A DNA stretch of 64,000 nt from Petaurus breviceps papuanus (GCA_028583685.1 JAMXIF010000042.1:20635044-20699043), one strand, 5' to 3'; shown: positions 22,391 through 34,815, numbered from the stretch's first letter. Notes: a model not told the origin generated them from the sequence alone. Numbers and translations: made by a program.

Positions 22391-23665
22391 TCTGTTAAAA
22401 TGTAGGTTAGACTTCTAAGGTCCCATATTACAAAGTTTCTATTTCTAAGTTTCCAGCTTGGCCGAAAAAGGCCATGTTCCATCTTCCTTCCTCACCTCTT
22501 CTAACCTCCCTCCCCTCACCCCCCCCAAAAAAAAAAGCCTTTATAAAATTTCTCAGCTGAAGTACTACCCCTCAATGATACTCATTTACTAAAAGGCATT
22601 TTAGTAATTTTTCTTAATGGCTTCTCTTTTCAAGACAACTCAATGGTATACAACACTATTTAAAAGCAAGATTTGCAGTTTCAATTGTGCTTATAAATTA
22701 TACCCTAACTAGCAGACTTGATGTTGTATATGTGTTTTCTTCTTTTTTTCTTCCTTCTATTCCTTGCCTTATTCTTTTGAGCAATGAAAACCCCAGGAGG
22801 CCTTGAAATGCAAGCTCACCCTATTCTAAGGAAAGGTCAGTCCACCAATAGAAATGAAACAGAAAAAAAAATACAATTTGCTGTGGGAAGTATAGATAAA
22901 ACGCCATTCTTTCTGTATTCCTGGCTCTGTCTTTTTGAGTGCACTTCAAAATCCTCCATTGTGTCCAGTTGGGTAATTGAACACAATTATTTTGAGGGTG
23001 GAGAATACTTGATGCTTTTGAAATAAGAGGAAGAAAAAAAAATATAAGGATTCTGGTTTATTGTATACCCCCTTTCTTTAAAACCAAATCAATAAATCTT
23101 ATATAAACTCTTCACTTATATAAGGAATGTATGGGGGGAGGGGCAGGAGAGGCAATTTCAATTTAATGATCAATTTCTCTTTTAAAAATAAAAGTCAGCA
23201 TTTTTAATACTATATTCCCTTTGTTTCTGCTATAAGAGTGGGTCCTCTATTTATGCATAAAGGGTCCATATATATTTACATAATATGCAAGATAAAATGA
23301 ACAGTCTAATAAATACTCAATAAGTAGCATCTTAACTTCAATATGTAATGACAATGTATGGAAATCATTAACAAATTTTTATATATCAGTTTACTCTGCC
23401 AGGTATGTTCCTGTGCTTAAGGAACTCTGAGTCTGCAGTTTGAGAGAGCAGAACCAAGACAGTTTTCTAACATTATTTTTTTATATAGATGAGTAATCTA
23501 TTTTTGTCTTCAGGTAACTGTGTTAAGGAGGAAACAAAGACGTTTTTTTCTAAGAAAAAATAAAAAAAATAGCATTACCAGATGACAATTAAATAAGTTA
23601 ATTCTTATTTAGGGAGGGGAAAAGATTTAAAGAGAATCTATTCTCAGAAGCAAGGTAGCTGTTAT
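22391..23665. other. No gene seen
   Basis: AT-rich DNA with poly(A) and poly(C) runs. The 80-codon frame at 22784-23026 has no recognisable domain. Confidence 0.5.
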
Positions 23666-23667
23666 AT

Positions 23668-23740
23668 TGTCTATCAATTTGGCACATATTTTTTGAGGGC
23701 ATACTATCTGTTAGGGGCTGGGTATACTAAGAAGAAATTG
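23668..23740 (-). mobile_element. L2 3'-end remnant, antisense
   Basis: 'atactatctgttaggggctg' after 'ttgagggc' corresponds to the reversed L2 end. Confidence 0.4.
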
Positions 23741-23770
23741 TCATTATTCTCTTGATATATATTAGCTAAT

Positions 23771-23872
23771 GGGAGAGAGAAAGAGACAGAGAGATACACA
23801 CAGACAGAGACAGAAACAGAGACACAAAGTGACAGAGACAGAACAGAGAGGGGAAAGAAGGAAGAAGGGGGG
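23771..23872. repeat. Imperfect (AGAGACAG)n purine-rich microsatellite
   Basis: Repeating GAGA, GACAGA and ACACA units on the plus strand, with a matching CT-rich minus strand. Confidence 0.9.
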
Positions 23873-23989
23873 GACATAGGAAAGATAATTAATAAGACAA
23901 AACAGTATTTCAAAGTATCAGTCTCAAAGTATTGTAATACTCTCAAATTCTATGATTTAGTCATTGTCTTTGCTTTTGCCAATGTACTC

Positions 23990-24222
23990 AGAGAACAGAA
24001 CTTGGGAGTCAGGAAGACCCAAGTTCCAAAGGAACCTTGGACACTTATTAGTGCATGACCCTGGGCAAGTCACTTAACCTCTGTTGGCCTCAGTTTCACC
24101 ATTTGTAAAAATGGTCATAATAATAGCACCTGCTTCATAGGATTGTTATGAGGATCAAATAAGATATTTGTCGAGCACTTTGCAACCCTTAAAGCACTAT
24201 ATAAATGCTAGTTATTATAATT
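23990..24222 (+). mobile_element. MAR1-type SINE, 5'-truncated
   Basis: 'cttgggagtcaggaagaccc', 'ctgggcaagtcacttaacct', 'ggcctcagtttcaccattt', 'gaggatcaaataagatattt' and 'actatataaatgctagttat' in order. Confidence 0.9.
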
Positions 24223-24544
24223 AATAATAACATAATCTTTTCTTCCTTCTTCATCATAAGTTCCATAATGTCAAAAACCGTAACCTTAGCTTCCTACTGT
24301 CTATACATTAGGTAATTATAAATAAATATCAAAGTGCATATGAGAAGGATCTGTGATTCAGTAAATGTGGAATATTCCTCATAAAGATACTTATTGTAGT
24401 AATGCAGACATCTCAGATCACAACCTGTCAATGACATAATAGATAAGTCCTGAACAGGTTTCAGGTCACTCTATTTCCCATCTTGGAAGCCATCAAACAA
24501 AGGCTGGGTAACCATATATATCCAGTACATTATAATAGGAATTC

Positions 24545-24625
24545 TTTTTAGTTATGATTTGGCCTAGATGGATGCTGAGGTCCCTTTGAACTCTTATAGT
24601 CTTTAGTTCTGTGATTCTAAATTGA
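24545..24625 (+). mobile_element. CR1/L3-type LINE terminus
   Basis: 'ggcctagatggatgctgagg' followed by 'ccctttgaactcttatagtc' and 'gttctgtgattcta' is the common terminal segment of CR1-like elements. Confidence 0.5.
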
Positions 24626-24682
24626 CTCCTTTTGTAGACCTTCCATCTTCTGGTACTTAAGGAGACTTGGATCCCTTCCCAA

Positions 24683-24696
24683 CCCCCCCCCCCCCC
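24683..24696. repeat. Poly(C) run
   Basis: Fourteen consecutive C followed by a short A-run. Prone to sequencing slippage. Confidence 0.95.
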
Positions 24697-24709
24697 AAAA
24701 AAGACAATT

Positions 24710-27565
24710 CAATCATGGTTGTCTTCTCTGGAACTGCATGCACCTTCTCTCTTATTTTCCTGCACTTCCTCATACCCTAATATAGTAAGAGGAAACTAAA
24801 CATACAATTTGTTCACCTAATATTATCATCAGAAGTCCACCTTCCTTTGAGATTCACTTGATCCAGATTTATCAGTCTATCAAACATCCAGTGGCAATTG
24901 CACATACTGGCCTCTAGCTCATTTTCCCTCCTTTCACAAGCAAGGACCTTCCCCAACTACCATATCCTTTACTTTCACTTTACATGGCCCTACAAACCTA
25001 CAAATACCCACTTCCTTAATTAAAAATTTTGAAATTCCTCTTTTACCATAACCTATTATTTTTCTATCTTTAACACACTTTCCTCCTGCTCCACCTTTCC
25101 TTCATTCTCATTAGAATTTCCATTTTTTTTGCATCCCTCTGTTCTTTCAGGCCATCACCTCTGTTCTTGCTTCATTTACCTCTCATCCCAAACATGAACC
25201 TTGAGTTAGCAAGTTCAGTTTTGTACAGTTCTTTGCTCTCAAATCCCTTTCCCCCTTGTCTTTCATCACCATCATGTGCCTTGCCAAATTTCAGTGCTAA
25301 ATTCACTCCATCATTCACCTCTGCTGCTACTTGAGCTATTGAGCTGTACTGCAGGAAGCCATAGAACTGTTCTAAGTCTACTATAAGTTACTCATCTAAT
25401 TTCAATGAGTCCTCACTGCCAAAAGGCTATTAACACTTTTAATCTTCCCAAATTGATTCACAATTAACTTCCCAAATCGATCATAACAGCTCTTCTTAAC
25501 CTTCTCTTCCAGACTCACATTGCACACTTAGTTTCCACTCAGCAGAAGATTTTACCTTATACTTTACTCAGGAAGTAAAGTATAAAATAGAGGCATTTTA
25601 CTGCGATACCCTCTTCTCTCCTCTGAATATCAAAATATCTTGTCGTCATCCTCATTTATCTTTTTTTTTCTTTACTTCAGAGTCTGATGAAAAGTTAAGG
25701 CTAAGTCTTGTATCCTTGATCCTACCCCCTCTTTTCTCCTCTGGCATTTTGCCAGCAAAATAATCTCCCCCTCATTTTTAATAGCAGCCTATCTCCTAGC
25801 TTCTTCCCTGATACTTATAAATATGCACACAAGTCTTTGTCATCCTTAAACAACAACAACAAAACCCAAACCTTTCCATTGACTTCATTAGCCCTTCCAT
25901 TTTTGTCTTTTATTCTCAGCCTTTCACAGTCGCTTCTATTGGGGTGAGTACTGATTCTGATTTCTTTTTTACTTTCTCAGACAAAGTCATTAGATTTAGT
26001 TACTGAGACATTCTTGGTAACCTTGGAGGAGCAATTTCAGCTGAGTATCCAGTGCAAAAGTCAGATATCAAGAGTTCAAGGAGTGAGTGAGAAGAGAGGA
26101 AGTTGAGGCAATAAATTTAGACTTTCTCAATCCTCATCCTTTTTGATCTCCTGCAGCATTTGATATTACTGATCTCCTTCTCATATATACTCTTTCTTTT
26201 ATGAGATTTTTATGACACTGCTCTCCTTTAATTCTCTTCTTACTTATTAGGCTACCTTCCTCAGTTTCCTTTATCAGATCATTATCAATGTATTGAACCC
26301 TCACCCCCCACACCCCCAATTCTGGACTTATTTTCCTGAAAGCTCAATCCTGGACCCTCTTTTCTTGTTACAATTTTTTTTGAAGAAATCTTCCACATTC
26401 CCCTCATTATAGTTTATTTTCTTCATTCAGATGAGTCTCAGATATCTAGCCAGCTACACCCAATCTGAGTTTTCTCCTACAGGCCCATCCGGCATAATCA
26501 GTGGATATTTCCAACTGCCTAGTTCGACATTTCCTAGTGTATATTTCAAACTGAATGTCCTCCAGGTATCTTGAACTCATAATGTACAAAACTGAACTCA
26601 TTGCCTTTATCCAAAAGCCCCTTTCAAAAATTTCCTTTTTATATTAAGGGTACAATCATTCTTCCAGTCACCAAGGTTCACAACTTTGCATCATCCATGA
26701 CGCTTTGCTCTTCCTTACTTCATACATACAATCAGTTGCTAAATCTTCTCAATCTTGGATTCTGTTCCCTTCACTCTACTCACACGTCCCTTAACCTAGT
26801 GCGGGTTCTTATCCCCACTTACCTGGACTACTGAAATTGTGGCCTAAATGATTTCCTTGACACTGATTTCACCTATCTCTAATAATACATCTATGCAACT
26901 TTTAAAGTGATATTCCTGCTGCAGATATTGCTATGTCACTCTCTTGCTTAAAAAGTTCAAGTGCAACCTATTATCTCTAGCATAAAATATATACTTCAAC
27001 TATTTGGCACCTGAAGTCCTTCATAATCTATCTCTGGCCTACCTTTCTGTTTTTATCACTCCCCTTCATGCATGTACTCACTCTCTGTATGCATGTGTGT
27101 TTATATACACATATATACATATATGTGTAAATACACACATGCATATATGCATTTATATATACATATGTGTATATTTGTATAATCTCCATCAAATTTATAT
27201 ACTTCTACTTCCGCACACAAAATACCCCATCTTCCATCTCTATGCTTTGCTCAGACCATCCCATGCCTGGAAGGTACTACTTTCTTACCTCTGCATCTTA
27301 GAATCATTAGCTTCCACCAAAATTCAGTGCAAGTGCCCCACTCCTACATGAAGCCTTTTCTGGTCAGCCCCACTCCTCCCAAGCTACTGGTATCATCATG
27401 CCCCTGCACTCTCCAAAAGAAAAGTACTTAATGTTTACTTATATGTTTATGTCTTGTTTGTGAAATAAAATTAAAAGTTCACTTTTATTATTATACCCAG
27501 TCTCCAGCCCAGTTACTGGCAAGCAGACACATATTAAACATTTGTCAATTACTTAATTATTCGAA
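24710..27565 (+). mobile_element. L2 LINE, sense, long ORF2-bearing copy
   Basis: About 2.85 kb in L2 order. The upstream ORF2 segment has 'ctcttattttcctgcacttc' near 24753 and pyrimidine-rich coding text through 25.9 kb. The polymerase palm start lies near 26128 ('catcctttttgatctcctgc'), then 'caatcctggaccctctttt' near 26345. 'gaactcataatgtac' near 26573 corresponds to the 'LKLNMSKTELI' region, and 'cctggactactgaaattgtg' near 26822 to 'LDYCNS'. The end has 'gcccagttactggcaag' and 'aaacatttgtcaatt'. All frames are broken. An AT-rich microsatellite (about 27095-27180) has expanded inside. A 100-150-bp stretch near 25950-26100 does not fit and may be a later insertion. Confidence 0.75.
27095..27182. 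repeat. Imperfect TATA/CACA microsatellite in the L2
   Basis: Mixed ATAC, ATAT and GTGT units. The 115-codon frame crossing it is an artefact. Confidence 0.8.
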
Positions 27566-27663
27566 CCACATAGAAGAGGTAAGCAGATTGTAACATTCAT
27601 CTTTCAATCTCCAAGTACAGTACCAAATTGACTATACCCTACTGCCTTTCCAAAAGTAATTAT

Positions 27664-30340
27664 TCTTTTCTTTTTCACTTAGTAGTATTTTTTTTCCAAT
27701 TACATGTAAAGATACTTTTCACCATTTTTTTGGGTAAGATTTTGAGTTCCAAATTTTTCTCTTTCACTCCCTTCCCCCAACCCCCTCCCCAAGACAGTAA
27801 CCATTCTGGTATAAGTTATATGTGTACAATCATGTTAAACATATTTCAATATGTCATGTTGTGAAAAAAGAATTGGAATGAAAGAGAAAAACCATGAGAA
27901 AGAAAAACATGAAAACAGTATTCTTCAATCTGCATTCAGACTCCATAATTCTTTCTCTGGAAGTGGATAGCATTTTCCATCATGAGTCTTTTTGAATTAT
28001 TTTGAATAATTGTATTGCTAAGAGCTAAGTCTATCATAGACAATCACATGGTGCTGCTGTTATTGTGTTCAATGTTCTCCTGTTTCTGCTCACTTTACTC
28101 AGCATCAGTATTGCTAATATTTTATTTTAAACTTTTGCATCAATATTCATTAGGGAAATTGATCTATAATTTTCTTTGTTTTTGTTCTTCCTGCTTTAGG
28201 TAGAAGCACCATATTTGTGTCATAAAATTTTGGTAGGACTCCTACGTTGCCTATTTTTCCAAGTATTTTGTATCATATTAGATTTAATTGTTCCTTAGAT
28301 GTTTGGTAGAATTTACTTTTAAATCCATCTGTCTCTGGAGATTTTTCCTAAAGGAGTTCATTGATGGCTTGTTCAGTTTCTTTTTCCTAATATGTAACTA
28401 TTTATATATTTTATTTCCTTTCTATTTAATCTGAGAAATTTGTATTTTTGTAAATTTTTAGCCATTTCACTTAGATTTTCAGATTTATTGGCATATAGTT
28501 GAGCAAAATAGCTCATAATTATTGCTTTATCGTTTCCTCTTCACTGGTGGTGAATTCAACCTTTACATTTATTTGCTTTTCTTTCTTTTTTCACACCTTT
28601 ATATTACAACACCAAAGTCAACTTATACTCACACTCTCTGTCTATGTATACCCCTTCCAACTGCCTTAATAGAGATATAGTTCTCAAGAGTTAGAAGTAT
28701 CACCTTCCCATGTAGGGATGTCAAAAGTTTAATCTTGTTAAATGACGTGTTTTTTTTTCTTTCCTGTTTATCTGTTGAGTCTTATATTTGAAGAACAAAT
28801 TTTCTGTTCCGCTGTGACTTTTTTGTCAGGAAAGTTTGAACGTCCTTTATTTAATTGCATGTCTATCATTTCCCCTGAAAGATTATGCTTAATTTTGCTG
28901 GATAGTTGATTCTTTGTTATAATCCAACCTCCTTTACCTTGCAGAATATCATATTCCAAGCCCTCCTGTCCTTTAACATAAGAAGCTGTGTAATCCTGAC
29001 TGTGGCTCCTTGATATTTAAATTGTTTCTTTTTGGCTGCCTGTAGTATTTTTGCCTTGACTTAATGATTCTGGCATTTTTCTATAATATTTCTAGGCCTT
29101 TTCAATTTGGGATCTCTTTTAGTAAGTGATTGGAAGGTTCTTTCAATGACTATTTTACCCTCTGGTTCTAGGATATCAGGGCAGTTTTCCTTGATAATTT
29201 CTTGAAAGATGCTATCCAGGCTCTCTTTTTGATCATGGCTTTCAGGTAGTCCAGTGATTCTTAAATTATTTCTCTTAGATCTGTTTTCCAGGTCAGTTGT
29301 TTTTCCAAAGAGGTATTTTGCATTTACTTCTATTTTTTTTAAATTTTGACTGATTCTTAATATCTCATAGAGTCATTAGCTTCTACTTGCCCAATTCTAA
29401 TTTTTAAGGAATTATTGTCTTCAGTTAGCTTTTCTACCTCCTCTTCCATTCAGTCCTACTTTTAAAGGAGTTGTTTTCTTCAGTGATTTTTTTTTCTCAT
29501 TTGACCAATTCTATTTTTTAAAGGAGTTGTTTTCTTTAATCAGTTTTTGGGCTTCCTTTTCCAAGATGTTGACTCTTTTTTCATAATTTTCCTGAATGTC
29601 TCACGTTACTTTATCCAATTTTTCTTCTACATGTTTTACTTGATTTAAAAAATCCTTTTTGAACTATTTCAAGAGAACTTTTTGAGTTTGAGACTAATTC
29701 ATGTTGCCCTTTCAGGCTTCACATGTAGATTTTTTGACATTGTTATCTTCCTCTGAGTTTGTACTTTGACCTTCCCTTTTGTAATAGTAGTTTTCTATAG
29801 TCAGGGCTCCTTTTGATTTTTTTGCTTCTTTTTAGAAGTTGAGTTCTCCTGGGGCTCAGGGGGTACTATCCCAAGTTTCTCAAGGCCCTGGTCCCTAGCT
29901 TTCCATGCTAGGGTCTCAAGTGCTGATGATTTTCCCACAGTACTGGAATAACCTGACTTAGTCTCACCTGTTGTGCTGTTATTCTGGGACTGACAATTTG
30001 CCTTCTGTACTGAGGTTGGAGTCCTCACAGTTGACCTGCTATGCCACCAGACTGCTGAGCCAGAATTGAGGGGTCTCAGTTTCTGATCTGTGCTGTGACT
30101 AACAGCCCCCTGCTGGCTTTCCTTGACCCTACCTGTACTGGGCTGTGTCCTTTTTACCCAAATGAGAAAGAACTTCCCTGAAATCCTAAATTATCTTAAG
30201 CTGGAAAATGTTTTACTCAGTCTTTTTGTGGGTTCTCTCACTCCAGAATCCATTTAGAAGCTTAATTTAACTTTGTTTCTAAGGGAAACTGGGAAGAGCT
30301 CAAGCAACTTCCTGGCTTCTCTCTGCCATCTTGGCTCCCT
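27664..30340 (-). mobile_element. L1 LINE, antisense, both ends present but internally deleted
   Basis: Perfect 12-bp target duplications 'aaaagtaattat' lie at 27652-27663 and 30341-30352. In plus-strand order: about 27664-28106 is the reversed 3' UTR ('ccaattacatgtaaagata', 'gtacaatcatgttaaac', 'ctgcattcagactccat'). About 28107-28597 is a middle part of ORF2 ('tgcatcaatattcattaggg'). About 28598-29500 is the inter-ORF region and ORF1 ('ttatttctcttagatctg', coiled-coil-like repeats near 29390-29600). The rest is the 5' UTR, ending 'ctctgccatcttggctccct', the reversed L1 5' start. At 2.68 kb it is less than half of full length: most of ORF2, including the endonuclease and the region around the polymerase active site, is missing. 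Confidence 0.88.
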
Positions 30341-30364
30341 AAAAGTAATTATGCAATTGAATTG

Positions 30365-30497
30365 AAGATTAATCAATCAAGAAGCATTTATTAAGAGCTT
30401 AATAACATGTTTCAGACACTGGATTAAGGGACAGAGATAGAAATAAAAAGCAAAAAGAGTCCCAGCCATCAAAGAGTTTATCTTCTGATATGAGAAA

Positions 30498-30500
<3 letters not shown>
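30365..30500 (-). mobile_element. L2 3'-end remnant, antisense, with (CA)n tail
   Basis: 'aagcatttattaagagctta', 'cagacactggattaagggac' and 'cccagccatcaaagagttt' form the reversed L2 terminus. It is followed directly by the long CA repeat. Confidence 0.7.

Positions 30501-30501
<1 letters not shown>

Positions 30502-30553
<52 letters not shown>
30502..30553. repeat. (CA)n microsatellite
   Basis: About 26 uninterrupted CA units. Poly-Cys/Val frames across it are artefacts. Confidence 0.98.
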
Positions 30554-30555
<2 letters not shown>

Positions 30556-30559
30556 CTAT

Positions 30560-31585
30560 CAATATATACAAGATAAAGAGAATATAAATGCAAGTCTGCC
30601 TTTGAGAAGGCAAAATTTGAAATTATTTTATCAATGTCAGTTGCCATTTATTATCTAACCATTTTACAATAAATATAAACCTAATTGAGAAATTGAGTCA
30701 TGTTCTCATGCTGGCTCAAGAGGACTTTTCAAAAGAATGCTATTTATAAATGTGTCCTTTGTCTAAGAGAGAAGAAACTTAGAACCCTGAAAGCTGTACA
30801 TTTCCTAGATTTTGGCAGGCTTGTATCTTTTCCATTGGAAGAATAATAATTAATTTTTTATCAGGCTGTCAAGGATGTTTAGTCTTTGGGTAACACTTCA
30901 TAGCACTAAGACGCATCAGACTGTCACATTTCTATGAACTGGAGCCAACTTCAAAAAGCATTTAATAATTCAGCAAGGAAGGTTCCTAGTATCTTAATGG
31001 TAAAGAGATATGGAACTGGCTACAGAATCTGTAAAGAAAGAAATGAAAACTATTCAATATATGGGAATTTTAGATAGCAGAGGTGGGAAAAGTTTAGGTT
31101 TCTATTTAGTAGTTCCTAATTTTCCTGTTCGAGTCATAGCTACCTGTCACCTTACTTAGGGTTATCTTTAAGCATAGTGATGTGTTTGGTTGTTGTTTTT
31201 AATTCTTTTTTTAGGAATAATAATACTCCTATCTTAAGGAAACAGTAGTAGACAAATTATTTTCATAAGAAAATAATTGCATTATTTTTCACAAAAATCT
31301 ATGCAGAGGGTTCCCCAAAATCATTAAGCTTTAATGCTTAAAACGTCCTTAAGACTTTCAGAACACCCTATACCAAAAAAATAGCCCTTAATGTGCCTTA
31401 ATATACCTTATATTTAAAAAATAATATCTTGTAAGAATGAATTTCTCCTTTCTGCATTTTCATTTAGCTGTTCATGCAAAAAACTTCAAATTGTGAAGCA
31501 TATTTTCTCTTTAACACCTGAACCATTGAACGTGCTTGCTTATATGTTCTGCATATGTGTATAAGAATGTGCAGTGATGTTAGGT
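30560..31585. other. No gene seen
   Basis: About 1 kb of AT-rich DNA without a recognised repeat or exon. It might be unique sequence. Confidence 0.5.
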
Positions 31586-31587
31586 GA

Positions 31588-31745
31588 ATCATCAGATTTC
31601 TAGTTAAAATAGAACCCTAAAAATAATCAAATCCACCTGCATCATTTACAGATGAGGAAGCAAAGACCCAGTGATGTGGAGTGACTTGTGTGAGGTCACA
31701 CAGATGGCTTTGTCAGACTCAGAAAGATTGGGATGTGGATTTTTT
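31588..31745 (-). mobile_element. MIR-like SINE, antisense
   Basis: 'catttacagatgaggaagca', 'gagtgacttgtgtgaggtca' and 'cacagatggc' match the reversed core. Confidence 0.7.
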
Positions 31746-32685
31746 TTCTCCTGCCAAATTCATGTCACTGAAACAGTGACAACATTGGAATCATTTTCTT
31801 CTGTGACTAAATCAATTATTAAAATCCAAATGCAAGAGATTACTGCACTGAAAACTCTAGTTTCCTAATCAGAGAAGAGATATTACATCCAATGGGCAAA
31901 AATAAGAAGTCCCATTTTTTTTTCTCTTTAAACTTGAAAAGATTCAAAGACAAACTCCACCAGCAGCCATGACATGGACCTACTAGATTAGGTCAAATAG
32001 AGGAGACAGATAAAAAGAAAGCCTTGAAATCAGTGGGCTTTAATAGGGCAGGATTTTAAGCAATAGCTTCAAGTTGAAGGTGACTTTTGTCACAACCTAG
32101 AGGATTAATTGAAAGAAATAGAGGGAACAGGAGGCAAAGAAACCTGCAAAAAGACATCTCCTGTAAGCCTAGTGGGTGGTGATTTGTATATCTAGCCATA
32201 ATCTAATCATCAGGGTGACAATAGTTCTCTCATTTGTGTGTGTATGTGTGTGCCTGTGTGCAATTTCTCTCCAATAACCAGAATGCATCAAGATAGTCAT
32301 CACCTGTTGTCTAAAAAAAAAAAGTTTTTTTATGTATTTTTCTCCACTTTTTGCTGAGAGATAATGCATTTTAATCTATGGGTTAGGGGAAATTTATGGA
32401 CCACCTCCCACCAACCCTGTGATAATGACTTTGAAGGTGGAGAAAGTTATTATGGGAGACCTGTAGCAGGGTTCCCAAGGATCTTCTTTCTTTTTTAAAT
32501 TCTCTCATTGCAAAGAGACCTCTGGTGAGGATTCCTCACTATAAACAGGTCAGCCATACACCACTGATGACAGCCACAGCTTCTGACAATTGGATGGCAC
32601 AGCCATAGTCAATGTGGCTAAAGCTAAGCCATTAGATATGCTTGCAGTACATACAACTGTTCAGTGCCAGGTTCTTAGGAATCAT
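31746..32685. other. No gene seen
   Basis: AT-rich DNA with a short TG-rich patch near 32237-32256. No exon or transposon recognised. Confidence 0.5.
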
Positions 32686-32687
32686 TT

Positions 32688-32880
32688 AGTCATGGATCAT
32701 AGATCCAGAGCCAGAACCTCAGAGTCAATTTAGTTCAAACATTTAATTATAAAGTTGAGGAAACTGAGGCCTAGAGAAGTCAATTCACTTGCCCATATTC
32801 TCATAGATAATTGGTGACACAATCGGCATTCTCTTTGCATTTTGCTATGTTATTTTCTGTTCTTAAATTTCAGAATCTTT
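32688..32880 (-). mobile_element. MIR-like SINE, antisense
   Basis: 'ggatcatagatccagagcca', 'gttgaggaaactgaggccta' and 'cacttgcccatattctcata' in reversed order. Confidence 0.75.
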
Positions 32881-33234
32881 GTGCTATGATTTAGTATCTA
32901 ATATTGGAAGAGGGCGTAACAGCAACCCTTATATCCTTCTCTCCAAACATACACAATTGAACTTACTTAAAAAAAAAAAGACTTAAAGACACAAATTGAA
33001 AACATATCAAATATCAAATTGAAACAGACATAAACATATGGGAAGAACATTTATTTCAGTGATATTTTGCCAGACTTCATTGATTTCACCTTTTCTTACC
33101 CCATGAAGCGGTTAGCTCTTTCTAATTTTGAAACATAAATACAAGATTTTTTTTCTCTTTCCCCATAATATTCTCCCCACCTCCGCTTAGTCCATTTTCT
33201 CCATGGTCTTGTTTTTGGGGATAGCAACTTCTGC

Positions 33235-33605
33235 TACTTTGAATGAGGTTCTTTTGGAAGAGCTAGGAATTTTGTCCCATAGAAGAGAAGACTTAGTGGG
33301 ATGATCATGGATATAAATATTTATATATGTTTCATATATGAAAAGCTGCTGTTATTCTTCTTGGTCCTAGAAGGAAGAAATAGGTGAAGGTCCAGAAGGT
33401 TGGATTTAGTATTGATGTAAGGAAAAGCTTCCTAATAGTTATACAAAAGTGAAATGGGCTACCAAAGGATATAGTGACTCACTCTTTACTGGAGGACTTC
33501 AATGACAACCCAGAAGCCATTTGTTAGCTATATTGCAGAGAGATTCTTGTTCAGGTGCTGATTGAACTAGGTATCACATGAGTTCCTTCCAAATCTGAAA
33601 TACTT
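33235..33605 (+). mobile_element. CR1/L3-type LINE 3' remnant
   Basis: 'atagaagagaagacttagtg', 'gatgtaaggaaaagcttcct', 'aaagtgaaatgggctaccaa', 'ttcttgttcaggtgctgatt' and 'gagttccttccaaatctgaa' align in order with the CR1-like copy at 22.1 kb. Confidence 0.65.
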
Positions 33606-33639
33606 TTAATCTGGTGTCAAACCATTGGGTATAAATAAC

Positions 33640-33715
33640 GAAGCAAGCATTGGTTAAGTGCCTATTAAATGTCAAGCACTGTGCTAAGCTTTCAAGATAT
33701 AGGAGGAAAAATATG
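33640..33715 (-). mobile_element. L2 3'-end remnant, antisense
   Basis: 'gttaagtgcctattaaatgt' followed by 'caagcactgtgctaagcttt' is a clear reversed L2 terminus. Confidence 0.7.
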
Positions 33716-34305
33716 TGAGAAACAGAAGAAGGAATTCTGTTTCCACAGAAGTGACACCTGTACACTCCCAGCCTTTCAGTAAAGATAACAGGATATAAAT
33801 CAGAAGTTCCAACTGGAGCTGTGACCTAGCAGAACCAGGCTTCTGATCCAGTAAAAAGTCAGAAGATGGTACCCAATCTTAATGAGCTGTTTAATATTAA
33901 CTCACACACCCCCAGTGTGGAGCATGCTAATCAAATGCACATGGGATGGATGACAGAGGAGGTGAAACATATCTAGAAGAACATGGAATAATAGGTGGTT
34001 CCGGAAGTTATATCCAGCCATTGAAAAACAGAAAGGGACCTGGAAATTGAGAAGGAGAATTAAAGAGCTGGCTGTGGCTAGTGCTTGTTGTGCCCTTTTC
34101 TTAAAGGTTACCTGTCTGAAAGGACATAAAATAAACATCTTTTTTTTCCCCTAAATTCACTAATGGCCAGGTACAGTTTTTGGTTAATCTGCTTGTTTCT
34201 TACAAATATAAGCTCATCTCCATCTGCCCCTCTCCCCCCATCCATCCAATTATCTTGGAGGTAGTTGTAGGAACTGAGAGCCAATCTAAGATTGTCTCTT
34301 TATCC
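33716..34305. other. No gene seen
   Basis: A 78-codon minus-strand frame (33902-34138) lacks a recognisable domain. An AATAAA lies near 34130 before a T-run. Origin unknown. Confidence 0.45.
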
Positions 34306-34311
34306 TCTTAG

Positions 34312-34560
34312 AGGCAGCTGGTGGCTGAGGGCATGGAGCATTGGGTTTAGAGTCAGAAAGACCCGAGTTCAAATTTGACATCAGACATATATTAGCTATG
34401 TGACCCTGCATCGCTTAATCTTTGTTTGCCTCCATTTCCTAAATTGTAAAATGGGCATAATGATGGGTTATTGTACGGATCAAATGAGATATTTGTAAAA
34501 ATCTCTTAGTCCATTTCCTGGCATATAGTAGGTGCTATATAAATATTTATAATCATCCCT
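34312..34560 (+). mobile_element. MAR1-type SINE, nearly full length
   Basis: 'gaggcagctggtggctgagg', 'gttcaaatttgacatcagac', 'ttgtaaaatgggcataatga', 'ggatcaaatgagatatttgt' and 'ggtgctatataaatatttat' in order. Confidence 0.9.
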
Positions 34561-34689
34561 GCTCCTGCCAATCAGAAGGATTCACTCTATTTTCTAGACA
34601 AAGTAGTAGGTCATGTGTCCCCCTCCATGGGAAGTGGCTATCAGAAAAAGGGATAGGTCCTTCAATTTCATCTGGTCAGTTGCATTCAT

Positions 34690-34815
34690 TTTAAAGATGT
34701 GTGAACTAAATCCCAGAGAGTGGGAGCTTGGAGTCACAGAAGTATTTAGTGAAAGAGACAGGATTTAAATCTAAATGCTATATTTCCATATCCAATGCTC
34801 CTTCCAATTTACAAC
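34690..34815 (-). mobile_element. Degraded MIR, antisense
   Basis: 'cattttaaagatgtgtgaac', 'aaatcccagagagtggg' and 'aatgctccttccaatt' fit the reversed MIR order. Confidence 0.5.

Noticed and set aside
30377-30647. Cysteine/valine-rich small proteins
   Set aside because: Products of the (CA)n repeat in two frames.
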